DNA from: an uncultured Armatimonadota bacterium
Lineage (GTDB): Bacteria; Armatimonadota; Armatimonadia; Armatimonadales; Armatimonadaceae
Assembly (NCBI GenBank): GCA_903910385.1
Contig: CAIVZM010000022.1
Coordinates: forward strand, 1-64,000
Length of the DNA stretch: 64,000 bases
Direction: 5' to 3'
Each line of letters opens with the position of its first letter. Position 1 is the first letter of the stretch. The position numbers were made by a program, and so were the translations under genes. Below, one piece after another: positions 52,117-64,000 of this stretch. The notes under the pieces were generated by a model. The model had not been told where the DNA came from, made no database searches, and saw nothing but the letters and a program-made list of their open reading frames with translations.

Positions 52117-53346
52117 CTACTGGTTCGTTTCTCCGGCAAGCGCAACAAGGAATCTGTCAATCTCCTCCGAAGTGTTATAGTGAGCAAGCCCGACCCGCAC
52201 GGCGCCATTTTCCAATAAACCGAGTGATTCCATGACCTGAACGGCGTAGTAATTACCGTTGTACGAATTCACGTTCCCTCTGGCAAGGCGCTCACAGGTC
52301 ATCCGGGGCGTTTCACCCTCAACAATGAAGGAGAAGGTCGGTATGCGCTCCTGAAGGCGTTCCGGGTCGGTAATACCAAACACGGTAACGCCGGCAACTC
52401 TTTGCAAACCCTGGAGCAATCGGGCGGAGAGGTCCTGTTCGTACGCTTGCACATCGGACATAGCGGATAATAGACGTTCCCTGCGAGACGCGCCTACTCC
52501 GAGCGAAGCGATGTAGTCGACTGCGGCGGTGATAGCGGACAAACACTCGAAATTCGGCGTTCCCTGTTCCCAGCGCCAGGGAATGTAGTTTTTGGCGGGT
52601 TGGACTTTATGTGGCGTCAGACTTTCCAGATGCGAACGCTTACCGTACAGCACGCCCATGTGAGGACCAAAAAACTTGTATGCGGAACAGGCGAGGAAGT
52701 CGCAGTCCAACGCTGTCACATCGGTGGGAATGTGGGGGACGGACTGCACCGCATCGATATAGACCATAGCCCCCGCTTCATGTGCGGCGGCGACCAGAGG
52801 GGCAAGGTCAGTTACCGTCCCGAGCGCATTGGAGGCATAGCCCAGAGCGGCGAGACGTGTCTTGCCCGGACGTAACGCCGCACGAAAAGCGTCGATATCC
52901 AGAGTTCCGTCTGTAACCCGGAAGGGAATACGGCGAATCACCGCGCCACAGGTTTCCAACTCCGCCCACGGAGTCACATTGGCGTCATGATCCAGATCGG
53001 TGACGATGATTTCATCCCCGGGACGAAGCGTTTCGCCAAAACTTCGGGCGATGTGAAAGGTGAGGGCCGTCATACTCGGCCCGAAGACAATAGTCGCCGG
53101 GTCAGGAGCGCCAAGGAAATCCGCCATCGCCGAACGCGCTTCCGTGACCGTCTGGTCCGTCTTCTGACTGCGAGCGAACGCAGCGCCGACATTGGCATTT
53201 CGGTGCAGGTAGTACTGCGTGATAGCGTCGATGACTGACTGCGTCACCTGAGTTCCGCCGGGGTTGTCGAAATAAATCGTATCCGTTGATGAAACGGACG
53301 GGAAAGCGGCGCGAATCTTCAATAGAGAGTCGGAAGTCAGAGGCAT
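52117..53346 (-). CDS. SufS-like PLP-dependent cysteine desulfurase-type enzyme
   Basis: A 409-residue fold-type I PLP enzyme counted from ATG 53346; a longer reading adds 44 residues inside the GNAT gene's end. Motifs are IYFDNPGGTQ, TDLDHDANVTPW, YIDAVQSVPH and the PLP-Lys in CSAYKFFGPHMGVLYG. The subfamily (cysteine desulfurase-like, SufS-related) often lacks known sulfur partners and may act on other amino acids. No suf or isc genes are near. It lies in the D-glutamate run, directly before dgcN, so it may be a lyase or aminotransferase of that pathway (inference). Confidence 0.8.
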   Translation of the reverse strand: MPLTSDSLLKIRAAFPSVSSTDTIYFDNPGGTQVTQSVIDAITQYYLHRNANVGAAFARSQKTDQTVTEARSAMADFLGAPDPATIVFGPSMTALTFHIARSFGETLRPGDEIIVTDLDHDANVTPWAELETCGAVIRRIPFRVTDGTLDIDAFRAALRPGKTRLAALGYASNALGTVTDLAPLVAAAHEAGAMVYIDAVQSVPHIPTDVTALDCDFLACSAYKFFGPHMGVLYGKRSHLESLTPHKVQPAKNYIPWRWEQGTPNFECLSAITAAVDYIASLGVGASRRERLLSAMSDVQAYEQDLSARLLQGLQRVAGVTVFGITDPERLQERIPTFSFIVEGETPRMTCERLARGNVNSYNGNYYAVQVMESLGLLENGAVRVGLAHYNTSEEIDRFLVALAGETNQ

Positions 53347-53354
53347 TTTTCGAA

Positions 53355-53825
53355 TCAATCTTTCAGGAAGTCGGAAGTGGAGGTTTCGTAGACCAGGTAA
53401 TGCGATATCATTCCCATACCTTCGTAGGTTGCTTGGGCGACCGGGTTTTCCTTTTCGACATAGAGTCGACACCCGCAAACATCGGCATCGCTCCGCGCTT
53501 CTTCGAGAACCGCGCTATAAAGGGTTCGGAAAACGCCGCGCCGACGATACTCCGGAAGCACGTAGACGCTCTGTATCCACCAGAAAACCCCATTACGCCA
53601 GTCGCTCCACTCGAAAGTGATTCCGAGACATGCGACCACTTCGCCGTCACAAACCGCGACCCGGTAAAACCCCCGCGCGGGGACTTCCAGCATGCGCCTG
53701 ACACCGGCGGAAACCGTCTCCGGGTTCAGAATAAGGTCTTCCGTTTCCGCTGCCAACCTCTGGTTAAACTCAGTCAATAGGGCGGCGTCGGAAACGGTTG
53801 CCGCTCTCACGATAATGTCCGTCAT
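53355..53825 (-). CDS. GNAT-family N-acetyltransferase
   Basis: A 156-residue acetyltransferase counted from ATG 53825, where the family opening IIVRAATVSDAALLTEF begins; ATG 53834 would add three residues. The CoA-binding motif A is VLPEYRRRGVFRTLY (the R-x-x-G-x-G/A region), followed by LYVEKENPVAQATYEGMGM. It precedes the SufS-like gene by eight bp. Upstream a TACAAT on the minus strand lies close to the start, so the message may have little or no leader. The substrate is unknown. Confidence 0.85.
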   Translation of the reverse strand: MTDIIVRAATVSDAALLTEFNQRLAAETEDLILNPETVSAGVRRMLEVPARGFYRVAVCDGEVVACLGITFEWSDWRNGVFWWIQSVYVLPEYRRRGVFRTLYSAVLEEARSDADVCGCRLYVEKENPVAQATYEGMGMISHYLVYETSTSDFLKD

Positions 53826-54002
53826 TTTATTCATCAGGTATGTGAATTGTACGTTATTTTGCGCGATTTGAGCGGTGCGGATTCGAGAAAAATGATACGA
53901 GGCGCCGAGACCGGGAAGGATAACGCCAAACTCCGAACCGTAACGCTGAGACAGCAGTTCCACGTACTGAAATAAACGTTGTTGTCGAGAAGGTAAAAAC
54001 GG

Positions 54003-54725
54003 ATGAAGAACGATAGCGGCGCGTCGCCGTTCGGGGTATTCGGGGGCGTTCGCGCTTTAGTCATTCTGCTCGCTTCTGCTGCGCTTTTGGTATGCGCGTT
54101 GTTGCAATGGCGAAGCGGCGCCCACTCACCTGAAAGCCCGTCCGCGTCGGGCGCTACACCGAACGCATCGGTTCCGATGACCTTCGGTGAGTTCCAACCG
54201 ATAACCGGGACTTCCTACCTTATCGCCGGACTGTCGCTCCGTGACGAGTCACGTGGTTCCTACTATGGCAAAGGCGAGGGAGGGCTGGCGCGCAACTACC
54301 TACTGCTGCGTGGCGACACGCAGGAAAGCCATTTCCTGTTGCCGGACAACGCCCGCGTCTTCCGTTCGCTGGATCAGATGCACGCTGGGAAGGGGACAAA
54401 CGCCGATCTGCCCACACAATGGCTGTACGCCGAAATCATTGAGGCGGACACGAATCAGAATAAGACGCTGGACGGCGACGACCGCTTCTCTATCGCTATC
54501 GCCGACCCCGACGGCGCGAATCTCAGAGTTGTCCTGTCTGATGTCTCCTCCGTCCTCGGTAAGTCGCGCCTCCGCAACGATACCCTGCTTCTGCTCTACG
54601 GGAAAGACGGCAAATCCTGGGCAAGCGAAATAGACCTACCCCATCGCCGCATCGTCAGGACGACCGAACTCCCCACGCACCCCCTGCCAATCGCCCCCCG
54701 AACTGCGTCCGCCGTCGCGCTCTAA
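54003..54725 (+). CDS. membrane-anchored hypothetical protein
   Basis: A 240-residue protein with an N-terminal hydrophobic helix (about 13-35, ALVILLASAALLVCALLQW) and a mature part of beta-like character. A possible Ca2+-type loop is DTNQNKTLDGDDRF, similar to an EF-hand or dockerin loop. No family is recognised. The start has GAGAAGGT nine bases upstream. It is divergent from the D-glutamate run and lies 78 bp before another hypothetical gene. Confidence 0.65.
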   Translation: MKNDSGASPFGVFGGVRALVILLASAALLVCALLQWRSGAHSPESPSASGATPNASVPMTFGEFQPITGTSYLIAGLSLRDESRGSYYGKGEGGLARNYLLLRGDTQESHFLLPDNARVFRSLDQMHAGKGTNADLPTQWLYAEIIEADTNQNKTLDGDDRFSIAIADPDGANLRVVLSDVSSVLGKSRLRNDTLLLLYGKDGKSWASEIDLPHRRIVRTTELPTHPLPIAPRTASAVAL

Positions 54726-54803
54726 TCGCTCACTCGGCAGCGACGCCAAAAGGCGCATTCGGACTTTCCGCATGACAAAAGGGGGATGTGGAGAGGAAAA
54801 CGG

Positions 54804-55466
54804 ATGGATACCGAGGAAGGTGAAACCATGAAAACGCTTCCGGAGCCACGGGATATTGGGCAATGGCATTTTGAGGCGCTGCCAGACCGTCTGGTTATGT
54901 CGTCGCCTCCTAAAAACGTCGCCTGGACGACGATTCTCACGGGGGCATTGTATATTCTGCTGATTGGTTTCGGGCTGTTCCTGCTCTGTCTGGCAGGGCT
55001 CGCATTTTTGGGGCCGGAACAAGCGCGTATCGTCTATTTTTCTCCCGACCGTGTTCTACAGATTGGCGCCGGCATTGCTCTGACGTGGTGCGGCCTGATG
55101 ATAACGGGGTTCGCATACACGGCGTGCAATGCCTGGTTGTACTGGGTATTGGACGCGTATAAGCCGACCGTCTTCGACTGGGAGGGGCGTCGCCTCATTC
55201 ATTCTCCGGGTCACTCGGAAGAATTCGATTCTTTCAATACTCTGACGGTGACGCGGGTCTATCAGCACAATCCGGACGAGGAAATCGCCGCCTATGTTGT
55301 CACGCTGGGCCGCCATCAGCGTACCCATATCGGTCTTGGCATTCAGTTTACTCTGCATGCTGACCGTTCGGTAGAGCCGTTTCTGTGCGAGATTGCCGAA
55401 CGTGTCGGCGTCCCCTATGAAGCGAAAGAGGAAAAGCAACTCTCATCTGACCCTACCGAAGTTTAA
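54804..55466 (+). CDS. hypothetical membrane protein
   Basis: A 220-residue protein counted from ATG 54804, with GGAGAGGA eight bases upstream. Two transmembrane helices (about 40-66 and 85-105) are followed by a soluble domain with FDWEGRRLIHSPG and TVTRVYQHNPDEEIAAYVV. No family is recognised. Starts at 54786 and 54828 are alternatives. It is the last intact gene before a stretch with defence-gene remnants. Confidence 0.6.
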   Translation: MDTEEGETMKTLPEPRDIGQWHFEALPDRLVMSSPPKNVAWTTILTGALYILLIGFGLFLLCLAGLAFLGPEQARIVYFSPDRVLQIGAGIALTWCGLMITGFAYTACNAWLYWVLDAYKPTVFDWEGRRLIHSPGHSEEFDSFNTLTVTRVYQHNPDEEIAAYVVTLGRHQRTHIGLGIQFTLHADRSVEPFLCEIAERVGVPYEAKEEKQLSSDPTEV

Positions 55467-55477
55467 GGAGTCCAATT

Positions 55478-55797
55478 AACTTTGCTGTATCCAATCCGTC
55501 TTTTGAGGTGTGGCTTATCGCGCAATTTGCTCAAAATGCGCGACATTTCCACGATGGCGGCGCAGTGACAGCCTACTTGAACAATCCACTGGCAACGGCA
55601 TTTCAGTCAAGAGTACGATAAAGCGAACCTACAACTGTACGCTCGACTTGCAGACCGGGTGAATACTGCGGTAACAAACGCCCGGCGGACGCTGGAAACA
55701 GACCACGAGAACAAATCGTGCTCGGATCTGCAATTCGTCTACGGACGTATTTCGCTTCGTGGAATATCTGCGCCCGGTTAAGGAAGAAGCCAGGTAG
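55478..55797 (+). pseudogene. RloB-like gene remnant (C-terminal half, two frameshifts)
   Basis: A frame from 55478 reads FAVSNPSFEVWLIAQFAQN, the hallmark SNPxFExWL segment of RloB proteins, up to TAA 55619-55621. A +1 frame from 55614 continues YDKANLQLYARLADR and VTNARRTLETDHEN, like the helical part that follows. A second +1 shift near 55715 gives NSSTDVFRFVEYLRP, matching the NPSTxVxxLVxxL end of the family, and ends at TAG 55795-55797. RloB genes are tied to restriction-modification and other anti-phage loci. The N-terminal half is missing, so it is dead. Confidence 0.65.
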
Positions 55798-55821
55798 GGA
55801 CGTATTGTCATGCGCCCATAC

Positions 55822-55905
55822 CCACCGTTTTATCGTTATGCCCTCGTTACGTAGTCAGGGGGTCATTGAGGGGCGCTTCGCGGGGGACGCCGGGGATGCG
55901 TGGGG
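55822..55905 (-). repeat. duplicated clpC 3' tail, left copy
   Basis: Read on the minus strand it encodes PRIPGVPREAPLNDPLTT followed by a stop, in the same frame as the LRIPGVPRAATIEEPLSA end of clpC copy 2. About 80 percent of the bases match. With the right copy it forms a direct repeat around the toxin-antitoxin pair. Confidence 0.75.
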
Positions 55906-55915
55906 AAGTTGCGGG

Positions 55916-56353
55916 CTATACGGTGGCGGGGTGGACGGTGAGGACGCCGTAGCGCGTGAAATCGGCGGCATTGAAAGTGAGCAGGGATGGGATGCGGTAG
56001 ACGAGCATAAAGGCGGCAAGGCGGGTGTCATAGACCTGAACGCCGGAGACGCCGTGCGCGACAACAAGGCGTCGCCACTCCTGATGTACGGCAGGAACGT
56101 CGTCGAGTAGGCTGTAATAGCGTTCGATGAGCCGCGTTCGTCGGTCGGTCTCGGTGAGAGAAAGCCCCATTCCGCCCCGCGCCGTTGTGGGACGAGTAGA
56201 GACGTTCCATACCTCCATCAGGTTTTGAGAGGTAAATGACAATCGTTCCCCTCGGTTTAGAAGGGTGCGTACTGCGTTTCGTACCAAGAGGTTGTCTGGG
56301 TCAGGACGGTGGGCAAGACGAACAAGGATATTACTGTCGAGTAGATAGGGCAT
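55916..56353 (-). CDS. VapC-type PIN-domain toxin
   Basis: A 145-residue PIN-domain ribonuclease. The acidic residues that hold Mg2+ are in place: Asp6 in LLDSNIL, Glu47 in NLMEVWN, Asp109 in VQVYDTRLAA and Asp131 in TFNAADFTRY. VapC toxins cut tRNA or rRNA and are held inactive by the antitoxin. It follows the antitoxin gene by eight bp. The pair sits between two copies of the clpC 3' tail, suggesting arrival as a cassette. Confidence 0.88.
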   Translation of the reverse strand: MPYLLDSNILVRLAHRPDPDNLLVRNAVRTLLNRGERLSFTSQNLMEVWNVSTRPTTARGGMGLSLTETDRRTRLIERYYSLLDDVPAVHQEWRRLVVAHGVSGVQVYDTRLAAFMLVYRIPSLLTFNAADFTRYGVLTVHPATV

Positions 56354-56361
56354 AGCGACTC

Positions 56362-56592
56362 TTAATCGTGATCCACATAGAAATCAGCCCTATCGTATTT
56401 TACGGTCGGGTCATAGGGGATGTGGTCTGCACCGTCGGCAAGGGAATCCATAGCGGTCTCCCATTCTTCCATTGTGAATGGCATAGGGGCGAGCGGTTCC
56501 GGTAGAAGGGTGACGCGGACTCGCCGCGTTCCCAACTGGTGTAGAAGCGGAATGACTTCGGTCGCTTCCCCTTCGAGGACAAGAGTTTCCAT
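56362..56592 (-). CDS. antitoxin of the PIN-domain toxin
   Basis: A 76-residue acidic protein counted from ATG 56592, with AAAGGA nine bases upstream; the longer reading from 56712 runs through the terminator and is rejected. The N-terminal part, TLVLEGEATEVIPLLHQL, is a beta-helix pattern, and the C-terminus is very acidic with aromatic residues (DRADFYVDHD), as in tails that wrap toxins. It precedes the toxin by eight bp. No known antitoxin DNA-binding fold is certain. Confidence 0.7.
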   Translation of the reverse strand: METLVLEGEATEVIPLLHQLGTRRVRVTLLPEPLAPMPFTMEEWETAMDSLADGADHIPYDPTVKYDRADFYVDHD

Positions 56593-56659
56593 CACGTTTT
56601 CCTTTGCGTTCCGGCGGATTGTGTACCGCTGTTGTACCATGCGAAGCGCGAGAAAAGCG

Positions 56660-56687
56660 AACGGCGGGGACCATCGTCCCCGCCGTT
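56660..56687 (-). terminator. intrinsic terminator of clpC copy 2
   Basis: A 12-bp stem, AACGGCGGGGAC (56660-56671) with 56676-56687 and a CATC loop, lies 17 bases beyond the clpC stop on the minus strand. A TTTT stretch follows. It would end the heat-shock transcript. Confidence 0.8.
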
Positions 56688-56704
56688 TCGTCCTTACGCC
56701 CTCG

Positions 56705-59179
<2,475 letters not shown>

Positions 59180-59259
59180 CGGTGAATCCTCTTGAAATAG
59201 GCGAGATGACAATAATTTCCCCACCTATTTGTTTGTATATTTGGTGCATCAGGCGGCGC

Positions 59260-59619
59260 TCAACGCCCATTATTTTCGTTTAAACTGCGACGAAGGGCGT
59301 CTATCTGCACTTGCATCTCTTCCATTCGTTCGAGCAGATTCAGGATGATTTCCACGCCTGCCAGATTGACGCCCATGACCTGAGTGTATTCCTGAATGCG
59401 CCGGACTCGCTCAATATCGCGGTCGCTGTACAGACGGTTCTTACCGATTCGCCGGGGCGTCACCAGACCCAGCCGTTCATACATCCGTAAGGTCTGCGGA
59501 TGAATCGCCGGTTCCTCTTCCGCCCGATGGCGCCGCACTAACCGCGCTGCGATGGATATGGTATAGAGTGGCTCGCTTTCGCGCCCGCCATACTCGTTTT
59601 CTTCATTGCCTCGGTTCAT
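59260..59619 (-). CDS. hspR: HspR-like MerR-family heat-shock repressor
   Basis: A 119-residue MerR-type regulator. The winged-helix part has PLYTISIAARLV, IHPQTLRMYERLGLVTP and RLYSDRDIERVRRI, followed by a coiled-coil helix with LNLLERMEEMQVQIDALRRSL. HspR in other bacteria represses dnaK operons and uses DnaK as co-repressor. It lies 24 bp after dnaJ, so it controls its own locus. A shared motif before dnaK and dnaJ may be its operator. CIRCE, the HrcA site, is not seen. Confidence 0.9.
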   Translation of the reverse strand: MNRGNEENEYGGRESEPLYTISIAARLVRRHRAEEEPAIHPQTLRMYERLGLVTPRRIGKNRLYSDRDIERVRRIQEYTQVMGVNLAGVEIILNLLERMEEMQVQIDALRRSLNENNGR

Positions 59620-59643
59620 TATGCGTAATTCTCCTTATGATTT

Positions 59644-60687
59644 TCACGCCCCGATCCTCTGCAATTCGCTCAGTAACTCGCGTTCTCGTTCGGACAGAAC
59701 CGTCGGGACAGTAATTTTGATTCGTGCATACAGATCGCCGTTACCGCCGCCTTTCAACTTTGGCATTCCCTGCCCGCCCAGACGGAAGGAACGTCCGGAC
59801 TGGGTTCCCGCTGGAAGCGTCATCGTGAGCCGCGTTCCTTTCAGGGTTGGCACTTTCGCCTCGCCTCCGAGGGCGGCGTCCGTGTAAGGAACAGGGACAT
59901 CCACATACAGATCGTCGCCTTTTCGTTCAAACTGCGTATGCGGAGTGACGCTGACGATCAGATAGAGGTCGCCATTTCCGGCGGGGCCGGGGTTACCTTG
60001 TCCAGCGAGACGGATTTTCTGCCCATCGGAAACGCCTGTCGGGATTTTCACCTCTACACGTCGCACATTGCCTCCGGCATTCGGAGAACCGGTATCGTAG
60101 CGCTCCGGCTGGGAAGTCAGGGTAAGATTGCGGGAACCACCGTTGAAGGCTTCTTCCAGAGTGACCGTCAGGTGCGCTTCGACATCGGAACCCCGTTGCG
60201 GCGCGGATTCCCGCGTTCGAAACTGCGCGAAGGGATCGCCTGCCGCGCTCCCACGATTACGGAAACCGCCGGTCTGCGCTCCGGAACGACCGTTGTTGAA
60301 GGCTTCGGGGCCGAACAGGGTAGCGAACAGATCGTTCAGATCTGGCATGCCCTCCGCGCCGCCATAGTCCACACGAACCTTGGGGCCATTGGAGCCGAAT
60401 CCGCCGAAGCCTCCTTGACCACCTGCCTGACCGCCGGGAAATCCGCCCTGAGAGTACGCTTTCCACTGATCGCCGTACTGGTCGTACTTTTTACGCTTTT
60501 CGACATCGGAGAGAACATCGTTCGCTTCCGTGATCTGCTTGAATTTTTCTTCCGCCGTCTTGTCGCCAGGGTTAACATCGGGGTGAAACTTCCGCGCCAG
60601 TTTGCGGTAAGCGGCCTTGATTTCTTTCTCGGTCGCATTTTTGTTTACGCCCAGAACGGCATAATAATCTTTATATTCCGGCCCCAT
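59644..60687 (-). CDS. dnaJ: DnaJ-type co-chaperone without zinc fingers (CbpA-like)
   Basis: A 347-residue Hsp40. The J domain has the HPD motif in [11 protein letters not shown], followed by a Gly/Phe-rich segment (about 80-130) and the C-terminal substrate domains with [16 protein letters not shown]. There are no CxxCxGxG zinc repeats, so it is the class II or CbpA type. It passes clients to DnaK and stimulates its ATPase. It is separated from hsp20 by a terminator, has its own motif-bearing promoter, and is followed by hspR. Confidence 0.93.
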   Translation of the reverse strand: MGPEYKDYYAVLGVNKNATEKEIKAAYRKLARKFHPDVNPGDKTAEEKFKQITEANDVLSDVEKRKKYDQYGDQWKAYSQGGFPGGQAGGQGGFGGFGSNGPKVRVDYGGAEGMPDLNDLFATLFGPEAFNNGRSGAQTGGFRNRGSAAGDPFAQFRTRESAPQRGSDVEAHLTVTLEEAFNGGSRNLTLTSQPERYDTGSPNAGGNVRRVEVKIPTGVSDGQKIRLAGQGNPGPAGNGDLYLIVSVTPHTQFERKGDDLYVDVPVPYTDAALGGEAKVPTLKGTRLTMTLPAGTQSGRSFRLGGQGMPKLKGGGNGDLYARIKITVPTVLSERERELLSELQRIGA

Positions 60688-60762
60688 GTTGGTCGTCTCC
60701 CTGATTTAGAAATATCAACTCCAGATCGAGCGGATGTCATCCGATATCTATATCAATAAATA

Positions 60763-60781
60763 TTAGCGTAATAGTATCAAG
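60763..60781 (-). promoter_or_regulatory. shared motif before dnaJ (candidate HspR operator)
   Basis: Read on the minus strand the sequence is CTTGATACTATTACGCTAA. It matches the motif before dnaK at 16 of 19 positions, and includes a -35-like TTGATA. It lies 76 bases before the dnaJ start codon. Confidence 0.6.
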
Positions 60782-60797
60782 TCCCGAATGGTAAAAA

Positions 60798-60821
60798 GGG
60801 GAGCCTCCCGCGAGGCTCCCC
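60798..60821 (-). terminator. terminator of the hsp20 transcript
   Basis: A perfect 10-bp GC stem (60798-60807 with 60812-60821, arm GGGGAGCCTC) has a four-base loop and on the minus strand is followed by TTTTT (60797-60793). It lies 35 bases beyond the hsp20 stop. Confidence 0.9.
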
Positions 60822-60856
60822 TCGATGGAGCGCAGAATTCGCGCTATGGATTCGCC

Positions 60857-61408
60857 TTATTTGCTTTGTGCGCTTTCACCACTGTCGCTCCGCTGAGCGG
60901 CACTGGCGGAGCCATTGGCGGCGATAGCGCTACTGCTGGATTCGCCCGTCGTTACCTGAATTTTGCGGGGCTTGACGGCTTCCGATTTAGGCAGGCGCAC
61001 TTCCAAAACGCCATCCCGGTAAGAAGCGGTCACCCGGTCATTGTCTACCGGGACTCCGATAGTGAAAGAACGCTGGAAGCGTCCATAGGAGCTCTCCACA
61101 CAGACGAACTGATCTTTCCGTTCCTCGTTCTCGCGCTTGCGCTCGCCGCGAAGGGTCAGGGTATCGCCCGTCAGTTCGATATCAATATCGCTCTGCGGGA
61201 TACCGGGAATCTCCGCTCGTAAAACGATCTCATTTTGCGTCTCGGCGATGTCCACAGAGGGCGACCACTTACGCCCGCTGTACTGCGACAACGCGGCGCC
61301 GCCGCTGGTCGTCCGATCCGGCAGTTCCTGAAACCCTTCGAACAGTCGATTCATTTCGCTTTGCAAACGATCCATTTCCCGAAACGGGTCAAAACATCCC
61401 AATCCCAT
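60857..61408 (-). CDS. Hsp20 / alpha-crystallin small heat-shock protein
   Basis: A 183-residue small chaperone. The alpha-crystallin domain (about 45-145) runs from WSPSVDIAETQNEIVLRAEIPG to DGVLEVRLPK, and ESSYGRFQRSFTI is the family core. The C-terminal extension is Ser/Ala-rich and carries no clear IxI motif. It holds unfolded proteins for DnaK. It lies between dnaK and dnaJ, ends at its own terminator, and has GGAAAGGATG before the ATG. Three short 13-bp-spaced repeats lie just upstream. Confidence 0.95.
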   Translation of the reverse strand: MGLGCFDPFREMDRLQSEMNRLFEGFQELPDRTTSGGAALSQYSGRKWSPSVDIAETQNEIVLRAEIPGIPQSDIDIELTGDTLTLRGERKRENEERKDQFVCVESSYGRFQRSFTIGVPVDNDRVTASYRDGVLEVRLPKSEAVKPRKIQVTTGESSSSAIAANGSASAAQRSDSGESAQSK

Positions 61409-61438
61409 GTGTTTTCATCCTTTCCCTATGATTTGTCA

Positions 61439-61473
61439 CCGATAGTCAATCCCGATAGTCTATTCTGATGGTC
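61439..61473. repeat. three 9-bp direct repeats at 13-bp period before hsp20
   Basis: CCGATAGTC occurs at 61439-61447 and 61452-61460, and the variant CTGATGGTC at 61465-61473, each 13 bases apart. They lie 31-65 bases upstream of the hsp20 start, between it and dnaK. Confidence 0.6.
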
Positions 61474-61518
61474 GCTCCGGCATCTTTTTCTCTGAACGGA
61501 GCGACCACAGCGTCTCTA

Positions 61519-63687
<2,169 letters not shown>

Positions 63688-64000
63688 TGATGCCTATTGA
63701 TAACTCCGCCGCTCGCGCCCGACGTGGTCGCTTGCTGGTTTCCTGTCCTGACCAACCGGGAATTGTCGCCGCCGTCTCACGCTTTCTATTCGAGCGAGGA
63801 GCCAATATAGTCCAGTCGCAACAACACACGACAGACCCGTCGGGTGGGCGTTTCTTCCTTCGGGTGGAGTTTGATCTGGAAGGACTGTCGGATAACATCG
63901 CGCCGCTGGGCTCCGAGTTTGTCCGGGAGGTCGCCGGGAGGTATGGAATCGTTTTCCGGTTCGCCTCTGCGGCGTATCGGCAACGTCTGGGCGTTTTCGT
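63688..64000 (+). CDS. purU: formyltetrahydrofolate deformylase, N-terminal part
   Basis: The frame from ATG 63688 runs open to the window end (104 codons). The ACT-like domain reads GRLLVSCPDQPGIVAAVSRF, then FERGANIVQSQQHT and RFFLRVEFDLEG, as in PurU. PurU hydrolyses 10-formyl-THF to formate and THF, feeding purine synthesis and balancing one-carbon units. A second ATG follows directly at 63691. AAAGG lies upstream. The catalytic formyltransferase-like domain lies beyond the window. Confidence 0.9.

Larger units (their letters stand above)
55467..55915. other. 449-bp gap with an RloB remnant and a copy of the clpC tail
   Basis: The first two thirds hold the RloB-like pseudogene (55478-55797). 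The last part (55822-55905) is a diverged copy of the 3' end of clpC copy 2. Neither strand holds an intact gene. Confidence 0.6.

Noticed and set aside
59938-60759. 273-codon open frame opposite dnaJ
   Set aside because: Antisense shadow of a clear DnaJ homologue; it has no ribosome site and no recognisable motif.

Overview
The window looks like chromosomal DNA of a free-living bacterium, most probably of the Armatimonadota. The strongest clue is the prepilin-like protein at 38843-39637: its N-terminal methylation helix is followed by an [14 protein letters not shown]-type segment, and a YADGH motif lies near its end. A combination of eukaryote-like signalling genes, planctomycete-type DUF1592/DUF1552 genes and scattered single-gene transcription units points the same way. 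This is inference from protein style; no rRNA gene is present.

Left end (1-5 kb): the 3' end of an IS200/IS605-type TnpB abuts the stop codon of a periplasmic HAD phosphatase gene. An isoaspartyl peptidase and a DUF1802 gene share a divergent promoter region. A decayed tautomerase-like gene, a UPF0173 metallo-hydrolase and a TPR protein follow.

5-17 kb: a co-directional run starts with the NAD(P)HX repair enzyme and continues with two membrane FHA proteins, a vWA protein, a degenerate J-domain/double-FHA fusion, a zinc-ribbon/RDD membrane protein, a PP2C phosphatase, a membrane Ser/Thr kinase and a diacylglycerol-kinase-like lipid kinase. It holds five FHA domains, one kinase and one phosphatase, so it reads as a self-contained phospho-Thr signalling island. 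It is the best candidate for an undescribed system here.

17-35 kb: a Gfo/Idh oxidoreductase; clpC copy 1 behind a long perfect leader hairpin; an esterase-DUF1592-DUF1552 operon with two 4-bp overlaps; an alpha/beta hydrolase with a small partner; lepA and deoB meeting at a two-way terminator; dps behind unusual direct repeats; a polysaccharide deacetylase, an aldehyde dehydrogenase and a DUF4261 protein.

35-46 kb: tRNA-Leu(CAA), then a tlpA-galU-murG-like run, a prepilin-like protein, a small secreted-protein gene (with a decayed paralogue at 45.9 kb), a DUF1579 gene coupled to a 22-codon leader ORF, PIG-L deacetylase and GT4 glycosyltransferase genes, an orphan Imm-5-like gene and a beta-helix protein.

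46-56.7 kb: tRNA-Leu(GAG) and the apparently leaderless eutBC pair face a five-gene run (GNAT, SufS-like PLP enzyme, DgcN, DgcA, CorA) that probably handles D-glutamate. Two hypothetical genes follow, then a frameshifted RloB remnant and a PIN toxin-antitoxin pair flanked by two copies of the clpC 3' tail.

56.7-64 kb: a heat-shock locus on the minus strand, dnaK-hsp20-dnaJ(cbpA type)-hspR-clpC copy 2, without grpE. A shared 19-20 bp motif overlaps the -35 regions of dnaK and dnaJ and is a candidate HspR operator. The window ends inside purU.
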